From Winogradskyella psychrotolerans (GTDB lineage Bacteria; Bacteroidota; Bacteroidia; Flavobacteriales; Flavobacteriaceae), in NCBI RefSeq assembly GCF_018860545.1, contig NZ_JAHKPN010000003.1, positions 1-64,000 of the forward strand: DNA of 64,000 nt, given 5' to 3'. The notes under the pieces are model-generated. The model saw only the letters and a list, made by a program, of their open reading frames with translations. It was not told the DNA's origin and made no database searches. The position numbers and the translations under genes are program-made. Below are positions 15,968 to 26,135 of this stretch, one piece after another; position 1 is the first letter of the stretch, and every line of letters starts with the position of its first letter.

Positions 15968-18628
15968 TTACTTACTTTTTTTAATAATCTTTTTGGTAAT
16001 GACTCCGTTATCGCTAAAGATTTTAATTAAGAACATACCATCAGGTAGATTGCTAATATTAATGGTTTTAGTCTGGGATTTTTGCAATACTAATTGTCCT
16101 TGCAGATTGTAGAATTCTATTTTCGCTACACTTAACGGATAGTCAATGGTTATCACATTCGAAGCCGGATTTGGATAGACTTGAATGGAAGGCTTATTAA
16201 ATGTGTCAATACTTAATGTTGCGCAATTTTCACTATAAAAGCTTTGTGTATCTATGTCGGTCCAATTCGCTGAGCTATACACTTCGTTATCTACATTTAT
16301 GCAGGTTAGATTTTGGTTATTGTAAGTTCTAAACTCAAGTATGTTTATATTGTTTCCATTTTTAATATTTAAACTACTTAAGTTATTGTATTCTGTATGA
16401 AGCGTATTTAGCGCTGTATTTGATGATAGATCTAATTCTGTTAATTCATTAAAAGTACAGGATAAGATTTCTAATGCCGTATTATTGGTGACATCTAAGT
16501 TGGTTAGCTGGTTTCCTGCACAGGTTAATTGAATAAGGTTGATATTTTCTGTGAGGTCTAAGTTATGTAATAAGTTACCCGAAGATTTAAAAACAGTAAG
16601 GTCATTAAGGTCTGAAATATCAATATCATCTAATTGGTTGTTGCTGCAATCTACATAAGTTAATAATGGATTAACTCCAAAATTTAAACTTGTTAATTGA
16701 TTACCTGTACATGTCAGAGTTTCTAAGGCTAAATTATTCGCAATACTTAAATTTGTTAATTGGTTGCTGCTGCAATCTAAATAATTGAGGCTACTATTGC
16801 TTGAAAGATCTATATCAGTAAGTTGATTATTTCTGATTGATAGTGATATTAAATTAGCATTATTAGAGAGGTTTATAGTTTCTAAGTTACTACTATTGGC
16901 ATTTAATACCTCTAAACTTGGATTGTTGCTAAGGTCTAAACTCATTAGGCTGTTACCAGCGCATTGCAATTCTTCTAATTGTGTATTATTACTGATATCT
17001 AGACCTAACAAATTATTAGCTCTACAATCTAAAATCCTTAAAGCAGAATTTTCAGCTATATTGATGTTTGAAATGTAATTATTATAACATGTTAGAATTT
17101 CGAGATTAGTAAAGTCTTCAATTCCAGTGAGGTTTGTGATACCTTTAGATACCATACTCAGGTTCGTTATATTTTCTATTGAAGCCGTAGCAACAAAACC
17201 ATCTACAGGTCCAGTATCGTGACTGAGGTTAATTAAAGCGAGTTCAAATTTATAATCTGGGATGTAAGTGATGTCATAAACACAATCTAAACTAAATCCT
17301 GATTGCGTATCAATAGCTGTCCAGTTGGTTGAAGAATAGGTGACATTATCAACTTCAATACAGTCTAAGCCAGGATTGTTGGTGGCATCAAATAAAGTAA
17401 AATTACTGTTGTTCCCATTATTAACTTTTAGAATTCTTATCGCATTGTCCGCACAATTTAATTCCGTTAAATTAGAATGTTCAGAAAGATCTAAGTACTG
17501 TAAACTATTGTTGTTTATGATTAAGCTTTCTAAGTTATTTAAGGGGCTAATATCTATGTAAGATATAATATTATTTGAAAGATTAAGGGTTTCTAGATTT
17601 AAAAAAGCTTCAATTCCGGTAAGATCAGAAATACTTTCATTAGTTAGCATTAAATCTGTAATAGTATTAATATTATCAGTAAACACATAATTATCTAAAG
17701 TGCCTGAATCGTAGCCTAAATCTATAAGGGCTTGTTCAAAATTATCATCGGGTACATACGTGATTGTAGAGCAATTTTCGCTAAAAATAGTTTGTGCTTC
17801 AATAGAGGTCCAGTTTGTTTGGCTATAGTTTACATCATCTACACTTATACAACTTAAATTAGAATTATTGCTGGCGTCGAAATAAGTGATGTTGGTATTG
17901 TTTCCATTTTTTAGGTTTAATTCTATTAAATGATTGTTATTGCAGCCTAGATTTTCTAAAGCAATTAGCGTACTTAAATCTAATGTAGAAAGATTATTGT
18001 TGTAACAATATAAAGTAGATAGATTAGTATTAACGTCTACATTCAACTCCGTTAAAAAATTTTGAGCACAATGAAGTTCTACAAGGTTTGTATTGTTAGA
18101 TACATTCAGCGTTGTTAAATTGTTTTGGAAGCAATGTAAAGTTTCTAAATTGCTATTAGCAGAAACATTAAGTAAAGTTATATTATTAGCATTACAAAAC
18201 ACACTAGTCAAATCCGTATTTGTTGATAGGTCTAAGGCATTTAGGGAATTACCACCACAATTAAGATATTGCAAATTAACATTAGTGCTAAGGTCTAAAT
18301 TTGTTATATAATTTGCACTACAATACAATGTAAGTAATGCTGTATTGGCAGTTAAGTTTAGGCTGGTTAAATTATTTCCTTGGCAACTTAAAGATGTAAT
18401 GTTAGTAAAAGCCTCAATACCAGTTAGGTTTGAAATGTTTTTAGATACCACAGAAAGCGAGATTACAGCTTCAGCATCACTATTTAAAATATTACCGTTT
18501 AAGCCATTAGTGTCTATGTTAGCATCTACTAAGGCTTGTTCAAAATTAACATCTGGTATTGCCGTAGTTTGTGAATGACCAATGAAAGTAAATAGGACAA
18601 TTACAAAGGTTATGATGGGTGTTCTCAT
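15968..18628 (-). CDS. T9SS-exported leucine-rich-repeat protein (886 aa)
   Basis: A signal peptide (MRTPIITFVIVLFTFIGHSQ) is followed by three blocks opening TAIPDVNFEQALVD, TYVPDDNFEQALIDLGYD and TYIPDYKFELALINL. Each has 21-residue LRRs (e.g. LTSLNLTANTALLTLYC), a cap (LKNGNNTNITYFDASNN) and a linker ending in Cys (NWTSI ... FSENC). The middle block is short and the third has about a dozen LRRs. The C-terminus (YPNPASNVITIDYP ... DGMFLIKIFSDNGVITKKIIKK) is a type A T9SS sorting domain nearly identical to that of the giant gene upstream, only 12 bp away. It is the last gene of the LytTR-linked unit. Likely surface-anchored; ligand unknown. Confidence 0.88.
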   Translation of the reverse strand: MRTPIITFVIVLFTFIGHSQTTAIPDVNFEQALVDANIDTNGLNGNILNSDAEAVISLSVVSKNISNLTGIEAFTNITSLSCQGNNLTSLNLTANTALLTLYCSANYITNLDLSTNVNLQYLNCGGNSLNALDLSTNTDLTSVFCNANNITLLNVSANSNLETLHCFQNNLTTLNVSNNTNLVELHCAQNFLTELNVDVNTNLSTLYCYNNNLSTLDLSTLIALENLGCNNNHLIELNLKNGNNTNITYFDASNNSNLSCISVDDVNYSQTNWTSIEAQTIFSENCSTITYVPDDNFEQALIDLGYDSGTLDNYVFTDNINTITDLMLTNESISDLTGIEAFLNLETLNLSNNIISYIDISPLNNLESLIINNNSLQYLDLSEHSNLTELNCADNAIRILKVNNGNNSNFTLFDATNNPGLDCIEVDNVTYSSTNWTAIDTQSGFSLDCVYDITYIPDYKFELALINLSHDTGPVDGFVATASIENITNLSMVSKGITNLTGIEDFTNLEILTCYNNYISNINIAENSALRILDCRANNLLGLDISNNTQLEELQCAGNSLMSLDLSNNPSLEVLNANSSNLETINLSNNANLISLSIRNNQLTDIDLSSNSSLNYLDCSSNQLTNLSIANNLALETLTCTGNQLTSLNFGVNPLLTYVDCSNNQLDDIDISDLNDLTVFKSSGNLLHNLDLTENINLIQLTCAGNQLTNLDVTNNTALEILSCTFNELTELDLSSNTALNTLHTEYNNLSSLNIKNGNNINILEFRTYNNQNLTCINVDNEVYSSANWTDIDTQSFYSENCATLSIDTFNKPSIQVYPNPASNVITIDYPLSVAKIEFYNLQGQLVLQKSQTKTINISNLPDGMFLIKIFSDNGVITKKIIKKSK

Positions 18629-18640
18629 AATATTTAAGTT

Positions 18641-21600
18641 TTAATTTTGGTCTGTTTTTTTAATTACCTTCTTGGTCACGACGGAGCTTTTAGTATAAAT
18701 CTTTACTAGGAATATACCATCTGATAGATCGCTAATACTAATGGTTTTAGACTGTTGTTTTTGCAATACTAATTGACCTAAAAGATTGTAGAATTCTATT
18801 TTCTCTACACTAAACGGATAGTCAATGGTTACCACATTCGAAGCAGGATTTGGATAGATGGCCATTGATGGTTCATCGCTATCGCCAATACTTAATGTGC
18901 TACAGTTTTCGCTAAAACTAGTTTGGCTATCAATGCTTGTCCAGTTGATTGCGCTGTAGGCAGCGTCATCGACTTCTATACATTCAAGATTCGGGTTGCT
19001 AGTAGTGCTAACGTAGGTGATATTTATGTTGTTTCCGTTTTTTAAATTTAAACTTGTCAGTTGATTACTTCTACAGTTTAGAGTCGTTATAGCTGTATTC
19101 TGACTTAAGTCTATTTCTGTAAGGTTATTACCTGTACAATTAAGAACTGCCAAGTTGAGGTTATTACTTACATCTAAACTTGCAATCATATTAGTCTGCA
19201 TATTTAAATCTGTTAACGCAGGGTTATTATCTACATTTAGACTTGTTAATTGATTGTTACCACAGTTTAATAACTCTAGCAAGGTGTTATTTGAAAGCTC
19301 TAAACTTGTTAAAGCCGCATGGTTGGTAATTAGGGTTTTTAATTGTGAATTATTCGTAACATCCAAAGTGGTTAATTGCGAATTACCACATCTCAAATCT
19401 TCTAATAAGGGATTGTTGGAAACATCTAAATCTGTTAAATCATTGTTATAGCATTGTAGTATAGTTAATAACGGATTGCCGGTTACGTTAAGATTTGTAA
19501 GGTTGTTATTATAGCAGATTAATTCATTTAACTCACTATTGTTGCTAAGATCTAAACTTGTTATTTGGTTGTTTAAGCAGACTAATTGTTGTAGTGCTGC
19601 AAAGGCTTCAATACCTGTTAGGTCGCCAATATTTTCATTAATAATATTTAGCTGTGTCACTGTATTTATGTATTGCGTAGGGACGTAATCATCCAATGGT
19701 CCTGAGTCGTAACCTAAATCAATTAGCGCTTGCTCAAAATTATCATCTGGTACATAGGTTAATGCGATAAGGCTACAATCTTCACTAAAACTGGTTTGTG
19801 AGTCAATATTTGTCCAGTTGGTTGTGCTGTAAGCAGGGTCATCGACTTCAGCACAGCTTAGGTTAGGATTTCCAACCGTATTAAAGGTTATGAAATTTTC
19901 ATTGTTGCCATTTTTTACGTTTAATGTTGCTAATTGGTTGTTACCAGCATCTAAACCTATTAATGCATTGTTTTGGCTAACATCTAAATTCGTTAATAAA
20001 TTATCTTGAATCAGTATAATAGTTAAAGCCGTATTTAGACTAATGTCTAAAGTTGTTAGTTCATTGTTAATTAATGCTATAGAGGTTAATGCTAAATTTT
20101 GACTTAAATCTATTGCAGTTAATTCATTGTTAGCCGCAGCAAGTGTTTCTAATACTAAATTTTGGCTAAGATCTAAGGTGGTTAATTGGTTATCTATACA
20201 GCCTAGACCAGTAAGTGCCACAAAATCCTCGATACCCGTTAAATCACTTATATTTTTATAACCAACATTTAATGATGTTACCGTATTAATATTAGCCGTT
20301 GGCACATAATCATCCAAAGGCCCAACATCGTAACCTAAGTCAATTAAGGCTTGTTCAAAATTATCGTCTGGTACATAGGTTTGTGGTGCTGGTGTACAAT
20401 CTTCGCTAAAACTGGTTTGTGGGTCAATGTTTGTCCAGTTGGTTGTACTGTAAGCAGCATCATCCACCTCAATACAAAATAAATTAGGATTGTCTGCGGC
20501 AAAAAAATCAATAATATTACTATTGTTACCATTTTTTAAATTTAAGCTCGTAAGATCATTTTCATGGCAAACTAGTCCTGATAATGATGTATTATTTTCA
20601 AGGTTTAAGCTTGTGAGATTATTAGTGTAACATACTAAACCTAATAAACCGATATTATTATCAACATTTAAGCTCGAAAAACTATTGCCACTACAGTCTA
20701 AGATTATTAACTCCGTATTGTTGGCAACATTTAAACTCGTTAGATTATTGTTACTACAATAAAATTCTGTTAATGCAGTATGGTTATTAATATCTATAAC
20801 GTTAATTGGGTTGTAACTTATTGTTAGTCGTTCTAATAAAGTGTTATTGCTTATATCTAAAGTTGAAATATTATTACCTAAAATATCTAAAAATCTTAAG
20901 CTAGGGTTACTCGTCAGATCTATGCTTGAGAGGTTATTAATACCACAATTTAGAAATACCAAATCCGTATTATTTGTCACATCTAAACTTGAAAGATCAT
21001 TGGATTCCATCTGCAAGGATAGTAATGCGGTATTGGCATCCAAGTTTATATTGGCAAGATCATTACCGTAACAATTTAATTCTTCTAGCGCTACAAAATC
21101 TTCAATTCCGGTTAAGTCTGCAATATTTTTTGAAGCGACATTTAGTGTAAGAATGGTGTCAATATTAGCTGTTAGCACATAATCATCCATAGGGCCAGCA
21201 TCGTATCCTAAATCTATAAGTGCTTGTTCAAAATTATCGTCTGGAACATAAGTTAACGAGATAGCACTACAATCTTCACTAAAACTAGTATACGGATCAA
21301 TAGTTTCAGTCCAATTTTCTGTACTGTATGCCGCATTATCTACTTCAACGCATAATAAGTTTGGATTATCAATAGTTTTAAAATTTGTGATATTAATATT
21401 AGTTCCATTTTTAACATTGAGATAAGTTAAATTATTACCTGAACAATTTATTTCGGTAAGGTTTATGTTATTGGTAAGGTTTAAAGTGGTTAATAGATTA
21501 CTACTACCTTCTAACATAGATAACATTACAAAATCTTCAATTCCTGTTAAGTCTGAAATGTTTTCATTTGTAATATCTAATATAGTAACGGTATTAATAT

Positions 21601-24600
21601 TGTTGGTTGGCACATAATCATCCAAAGGCCCAGAATCATACCCTAAATCTATAAGTGCTTGCTCAAAATTATCGTCTGGAACATAAGTTTGTGGTTCTGG
21701 CGTGCAATCTTCGCTAAAACTAGTTTGTGCATCAATATCTGGCCAATTGGTTGTGCTGTATACCGCATCATCTACTTCAATACAATTTAGATTTGGATTA
21801 TTGTTTGCAATAAATGTGATAAAATTAGTATTGTTTCCATTTTTCACGCTCAAACTTGTGAGTTGGTTATTATCGCATAATAAATTCGTTAATGCATTAT
21901 GGTCATTTAAATTTAAACTTGAAAGATTATTTGAAGAGCAACGTAAAGATGTTAAAAAACTTTGAGCACTTACATCTAAGTTAGTTAATTGATTGTCTTG
22001 TACTAATAACCGCTCTAAAGCTATATTTGCGTTTATATCTATAGACGTTAATAAGTTATCTTGTGCGTAAAAGCTAACTAATGCTGTATTCTGACTAATA
22101 TCTATACTCGTTAATGAGTTATAACCAACAAGCAAAGATGTTAATGCCGTATTCTGACTAATGTCTATGGTTGTTAATTGGTTGCTGTCAATAACTAAAG
22201 ATGTTAAAGCCGTATTTTGACTAAAATTTATATTTGATATATTATTATTAGTGCCACGATAATTAGTTAATAATACATTTTCAGTGATATCTAGTGAGCT
22301 AAGATTATTTGAGGAGACGTCTAAATCTAATAATAAAATGTTCTGAGTCAAATCTAGCGATATAAAATCATTGCTGGCAATATCTAAAACTGTTAAGGCA
22401 TTATTTTGACTAAGATCAATAGCTGTTAAACTATTATTTGCGCAGTTTAAATCTTCAAGATCTACAAAATCTTCAATTCCTGTTAAGTCTGCAATGTTTT
22501 CATTTGCAACATCTAATATAGTAACGGTATTAATATTGTTGGTTGGCACATAATCATCCAAAGGACCAGCATCGTAACCTAAGTCAATTAAGGCTTGTTC
22601 AAAATTATCGTCTGGTACGTAGGTTTCGTTATAATGACAATCTTCACTAAAACTGGTGTGGGAGTCAACGTTTATCCAATTGGTTGCGCTATAAGCAGCA
22701 TCGTCTACTTCAATACAAGTTAGGTTGAAGTTGAAACTAGTATTGAAATCTAAAAAATTTATATTATTTGTATTTTTTACGTTTAAACTTGTAAGTTCGT
22801 TATACTGTAAACGAATATGGGTTAAAAGACTATGATTGGATAAATCTAAATTTGTTAGGTCATTTGTAGCACACCATAAGAATTTTAATTCAAGATTATT
22901 CGATAAGTCTATAGTGGTTAAGTTATTATTGTTACAAAACAAATTTATTAACGCCTCGTTATTAGATAAATCGATATTTGAAATTTGATTACTCATGAAA
23001 CTTAAAGAAGTTAACAATACGTTATTTGATACGTCGAGAGTAGAAATTAAATTGTAATTTACATTTAAAAAATATAAGGCATTATTGTTCTGAATATCAA
23101 TACTTGTAAGTTGATTTGTATTACAATCTAATTCTTCAAGCGCTACAAAATCTTCAATCCCAGTTAAGTCTGCAATATTTTTTGAAGCGACATTTAGTGT
23201 AAGAATGGTGTCAATATTAGCTGTTGACACATAATCATCTAAAGGACCAGCATCGTAACCTAAGTCAATTAAGGCTTGTTCAAAATTATCGTCTGGAACA
23301 TAAGTTTCGTTATAATGACAATTTTCACTAAAACTGGTTTGTGGGTCAACAGTTTCAGTCCAATTTTCTGTACTGTATACTGCATTATCTACTTCAACGC
23401 ATAATAAATTTGGATTATCAATAGTTTTAAAATTTGTGATATTAATATTAAAACCATTTTTAACATTTAGATAAGTTAAATTATTCCCTGAACAATTTAA
23501 TTCGGTAAGGTTTATGTTATTGGTTAAGTTTAAAATGGTTAGTAGATTACTGCTACCTTCTAACATAGATAACATTACGAAATCTTCAATTCCTGTTAAG
23601 TCTGCAATATTTTCATTTGTAACATCTAATATAGTAACGGTATTTATATTGTCGGTTGGTACATAATCATCTAAAGGTCCAGAATCATATCCTAAATCTA
23701 TAAGGGCTTGCTCAAAATTATCGTCTGGAACATAGGTTTCGTTATAATGACAATCTTCGCTAAAACTAGTTTGTGGGTCAATGTTTGTCCAATTAGTTGT
23801 GCTGTATGTGGCATCGTCTACTTCAATACACGTTAAGTTTGGATTATTATCGGCATCAAAAAAAATAAAATTACTATTATTTCCATTTTTGACATTGAGA
23901 TTAGTAAGTTGATCACTGCTAACTACTAAATTGTGAAAATTTGTATTCAAGCTCAAGTCTAATGTATTTAACTGAGTAGAATGAGCTCCTAGAGTAAGAA
24001 GAGATGTATTATTACTTAGATCTAAACTTGTAATCAGATTAGTTGAAATATCTATATATGTTAATGCTGTATTTAGGCTTAAGTCTATAGATGTTAGCTG
24101 ATTGTCGTTTGCGTGTAGTTGATCTAACAATGTATTGTTGCTAACATCAAGTGTTGTTAGTTGATTGTGACTTGCTGCTAGATTAAGTAATTCTGTATTT
24201 TGACTTATATCTAGTGTTGTTAACATATTTTGGGCACAGTTTAAGTAATTAAGGTTGACAAAATCTTCAATACCTGTTAAATCAGAAATATTTTTATCAT
24301 AAACATCTAAGAACGTTAGTGTGTTAATAGATTCTGTAACTACAAAACCGTCAATGACAAAATCATATCCTAAATCTATTAAGGCTTGTTCAAAATTTGG
24401 ATCTGGAATTGCAGTATAACACCCTTCACTAAAATTCATTTGTTCATCGATACCACTTTGCCAATTCGTTTCACTATATGCGACATTATCAACTTCAATA
24501 CAGGTTAGATTAGGATTATTAAAAACCTTAAAATTGGTGAAATTTGTATTATTACCATTTTTGACATTTAAGTAAGAGAGATTGTTATCTGCCACGTTTA

Positions 24601-24901
24601 ATAATGAAAGAATGGTGTTGTTAGATAAGTTTAACGAGGTTATTTGGTTACTGCTACATTCTAAATAAGTTAATGAAGTAAAATCGGCAATACCGGTAAG
24701 GTCTGTTATGTTTCGGTTCGTTAAATCTAATGCGCTAATAAAATCGATATACTCCGTTGGCACAGATCCATTAATAGGCGCAATATCATAACCGAAATCA
24801 ATTAAGGCTTGCTCAAAATTTGGGTCTGGTATGGCTGTAGTTTGCGAATACCCTATTAAGGTAAATAAACATAATACTATAGTACTGGTAATTGTTTTCA
24901 T
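18641..24901 (-). CDS. Giant T9SS-exported leucine-rich-repeat protein (2086 aa)
   Basis: A signal peptide (MKTITSTIVLCLFTLIGYSQ) precedes nine blocks of about 130-300 residues. Each begins with PDxNFEQALIDLGYD (FGYD in block 1), a GPLDDYVPT-like stretch and LTGIEDF. A variable number of 21-residue LRRs (LTxLDLSNNxxLxxLxC) follows, then the cap LNVKNGNN-N, NPNLxCIEVDD and NWTxID-QTSFSEDC. The protein ends in a T9SS type A domain (YPNPASNVVTIDYP ... VVTKKVIKKTDQN). Blocks 3-4 and 6-7 are near-copies, a sign of segmental growth. The Cys pairs per block may form disulphides. It is 46 bp downstream of the small membrane protein gene and belongs to the same run. Probably a very long surface adhesin or binding protein. 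Confidence 0.9.
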   Translation of the reverse strand: MKTITSTIVLCLFTLIGYSQTTAIPDPNFEQALIDFGYDIAPINGSVPTEYIDFISALDLTNRNITDLTGIADFTSLTYLECSSNQITSLNLSNNTILSLLNVADNNLSYLNVKNGNNTNFTNFKVFNNPNLTCIEVDNVAYSETNWQSGIDEQMNFSEGCYTAIPDPNFEQALIDLGYDFVIDGFVVTESINTLTFLDVYDKNISDLTGIEDFVNLNYLNCAQNMLTTLDISQNTELLNLAASHNQLTTLDVSNNTLLDQLHANDNQLTSIDLSLNTALTYIDISTNLITSLDLSNNTSLLTLGAHSTQLNTLDLSLNTNFHNLVVSSDQLTNLNVKNGNNSNFIFFDADNNPNLTCIEVDDATYSTTNWTNIDPQTSFSEDCHYNETYVPDDNFEQALIDLGYDSGPLDDYVPTDNINTVTILDVTNENIADLTGIEDFVMLSMLEGSSNLLTILNLTNNINLTELNCSGNNLTYLNVKNGFNINITNFKTIDNPNLLCVEVDNAVYSTENWTETVDPQTSFSENCHYNETYVPDDNFEQALIDLGYDAGPLDDYVSTANIDTILTLNVASKNIADLTGIEDFVALEELDCNTNQLTSIDIQNNNALYFLNVNYNLISTLDVSNNVLLTSLSFMSNQISNIDLSNNEALINLFCNNNNLTTIDLSNNLELKFLWCATNDLTNLDLSNHSLLTHIRLQYNELTSLNVKNTNNINFLDFNTSFNFNLTCIEVDDAAYSATNWINVDSHTSFSEDCHYNETYVPDDNFEQALIDLGYDAGPLDDYVPTNNINTVTILDVANENIADLTGIEDFVDLEDLNCANNSLTAIDLSQNNALTVLDIASNDFISLDLTQNILLLDLDVSSNNLSSLDITENVLLTNYRGTNNNISNINFSQNTALTSLVIDSNQLTTIDISQNTALTSLLVGYNSLTSIDISQNTALVSFYAQDNLLTSIDINANIALERLLVQDNQLTNLDVSAQSFLTSLRCSSNNLSSLNLNDHNALTNLLCDNNQLTSLSVKNGNNTNFITFIANNNPNLNCIEVDDAVYSTTNWPDIDAQTSFSEDCTPEPQTYVPDDNFEQALIDLGYDSGPLDDYVPTNNINTVTILDITNENISDLTGIEDFVMLSMLEGSSNLLTTLNLTNNINLTEINCSGNNLTYLNVKNGTNINITNFKTIDNPNLLCVEVDNAAYSTENWTETIDPYTSFSEDCSAISLTYVPDDNFEQALIDLGYDAGPMDDYVLTANIDTILTLNVASKNIADLTGIEDFVALEELNCYGNDLANINLDANTALLSLQMESNDLSSLDVTNNTDLVFLNCGINNLSSIDLTSNPSLRFLDILGNNISTLDISNNTLLERLTISYNPINVIDINNHTALTEFYCSNNNLTSLNVANNTELIILDCSGNSFSSLNVDNNIGLLGLVCYTNNLTSLNLENNTSLSGLVCHENDLTSLNLKNGNNSNIIDFFAADNPNLFCIEVDDAAYSTTNWTNIDPQTSFSEDCTPAPQTYVPDDNFEQALIDLGYDVGPLDDYVPTANINTVTSLNVGYKNISDLTGIEDFVALTGLGCIDNQLTTLDLSQNLVLETLAAANNELTAIDLSQNLALTSIALINNELTTLDISLNTALTIILIQDNLLTNLDVSQNNALIGLDAGNNQLATLNVKNGNNENFITFNTVGNPNLSCAEVDDPAYSTTNWTNIDSQTSFSEDCSLIALTYVPDDNFEQALIDLGYDSGPLDDYVPTQYINTVTQLNIINENIGDLTGIEAFAALQQLVCLNNQITSLDLSNNSELNELICYNNNLTNLNVTGNPLLTILQCYNNDLTDLDVSNNPLLEDLRCGNSQLTTLDVTNNSQLKTLITNHAALTSLELSNNTLLELLNCGNNQLTSLNVDNNPALTDLNMQTNMIASLDVSNNLNLAVLNCTGNNLTEIDLSQNTAITTLNCRSNQLTSLNLKNGNNINITYVSTTSNPNLECIEVDDAAYSAINWTSIDSQTSFSENCSTLSIGDSDEPSMAIYPNPASNVVTIDYPFSVEKIEFYNLLGQLVLQKQQSKTISISDLSDGIFLVKIYTKSSVVTKKVIKKTDQN
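21255..23740. repeat. Intragenic higher-order repeat, blocks 3-4 and 6-7
   Basis: The stretch about 23310-23740 (block 3) recurs at about 21265-21690 (block 6). Both encode FVMLSMLEGSSNLLT, NNINLTE(L/I)NCSGNNLTYL and NPNLLCVEVDN. The blocks that follow (4 and 7) share TANIDTILTLNVASKNIADL and then diverge. The unit duplicated is therefore two blocks, not one. Confidence 0.7.
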
Positions 24902-24947
24902 ATGGATTGGGATTTAATAGCTAAGCTGTGATACTAAAAATTCTGTG

Positions 24948-25295
24948 CTATTTAAGCTGTTTTATATAGTGTGTATTGATGTAGTCTACCACATCTTTTT
25001 CTACAGCTTTCATTTTTTTATGGAAGACTAAAAAATAAACAATGAGTGGTATTAATACTCCTAAGGCAATCGTTAAGAGTGTAAAAACCATAGTTCGTTT
25101 TGCGGATGGAAATCCTCCGGTGACGTTTAGATGTTTTTTTGTTAAGATTACAGTCGCTCCAATGTTTTTGGTTGCTGCCACATCTAACATCTTTTTGTTT
25201 CGGGTTGTGACTCCGTATTTACCAGAAAAGTGTGACGCTAAATTGAGTTTTAAGTCTTCAATATCTATGGCTTTTTCTTGAATGTTTATTTTCAT
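24948..25295 (-). CDS. Small protein with two membrane helices
   Basis: 115 residues without a signal peptide. A soluble N-terminal part (MKINIQEKAIDIEDLKLNLAS, about 1-62) contains YGVTTRNKKMLDV and GATVILTKKHLNVTGGFPSAKR. A strongly hydrophobic hairpin (MVFTLLTIALGVLIPLIVYFLVF, about 69-91) and a charged C-terminal helix follow. I do not recognise a family. It lies 61 bp after a secreted protein gene and 46 bp before the giant LRR gene on the same strand, so it is likely co-transcribed. A role at the inner membrane in the same system is inferred from position only. Confidence 0.7.
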   Translation of the reverse strand: MKINIQEKAIDIEDLKLNLASHFSGKYGVTTRNKKMLDVAATKNIGATVILTKKHLNVTGGFPSAKRTMVFTLLTIALGVLIPLIVYFLVFHKKMKAVEKDVVDYINTHYIKQLK

Positions 25296-25356
25296 TTTTT
25301 GATGTTTTAATTTATTATTAAATGAGGTTGGTTATCATTTAATTTTGCAAAGGTTT

Positions 25357-26094
25357 TTAATTAAACCACGCTCCAATTTTTGCTCTGATAAACTTGTTGG
25401 TTTCAATATTTCTTATGGTTAACACTAGCTCGTCACCAGATATATTATTGAGATTAATTCGTTTTGACGTTTCATTAGCAGCAATAATTTCTGTTTTTAA
25501 AACGGTATAACCTTGAGTAATTACAATCTCAGCACTAGAATCGCCTCTTAGTCTATTGATTTCAATAGTTCCTTTTCCGTTACATGGTGTTCTAAGATCT
25601 GTGTCAAATGAACTTGTGATTTTTTCTGTTATAGTTTCGTCAGATAATTTGCCGTGAAGCATACTATTACTATCATATAATCCATTGTATTTACCAACAA
25701 TTCTATCGCTAAAAGAGTGGTTTTTTACTTTTAATACTACTTCTTTTCCTTTGATGTTATCAAGAGTAATTTCTTTTCTACCAGTAGACACTTTATTATC
25801 AAATTGCCATTTTTGACTTTGAATACCGTCAATTAATATTGTGAAGGTTGCGTTGGCTTTTCCGTTTGTTTTATGAACCACAAGCTTATATGTAGAAAAT
25901 AGATTCCCCTTTTTTAAAATTGAATAGGTTTTAGTTTTGTTACCTGTTATGGATATGTCATGCGTTGCGTTTGCGACCTCACATATTTTTACCGGTAAAA
26001 TTGCACTTACTTTACCTTTTATAATTTGTGCTGACATAGTGTAGCAAAACATTGAGGCTAGCATTAACGAAATAATTAAAATTGCTTTTTTCAT
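25357..26094 (-). CDS. Secreted protein with two related beta-rich domains
   Basis: 245 residues with a signal peptide (MKKAILIISLMLASMFCYTMSAQ). Two halves look like diverged copies. The first has TFTILIDGIQSQKW, KEITLDNIKGKEVVLKVKN and SDRIVGKY. The second has AEIVITQGYTVLKTE, KRINLNNISGDELVLTIRN and FIRAKIG. The pattern (strand, turn, xxITLDNIxGxELVLxIxN) suggests paired beta-sandwiches like PPC-type domains. There is no catalytic motif. It is 41 bp downstream of the lipoprotein gene at 26136 and in the same run as the LRR genes. Function unknown; possibly an extracellular accessory or binding component. Confidence 0.72.
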   Translation of the reverse strand: MKKAILIISLMLASMFCYTMSAQIIKGKVSAILPVKICEVANATHDISITGNKTKTYSILKKGNLFSTYKLVVHKTNGKANATFTILIDGIQSQKWQFDNKVSTGRKEITLDNIKGKEVVLKVKNHSFSDRIVGKYNGLYDSNSMLHGKLSDETITEKITSSFDTDLRTPCNGKGTIEINRLRGDSSAEIVITQGYTVLKTEIIAANETSKRINLNNISGDELVLTIRNIETNKFIRAKIGAWFN

Positions 26095-26135
26095 TTTAGA
26101 ATGTTTTTATTGTTTTTTAAATTTTGACGTAAAAT

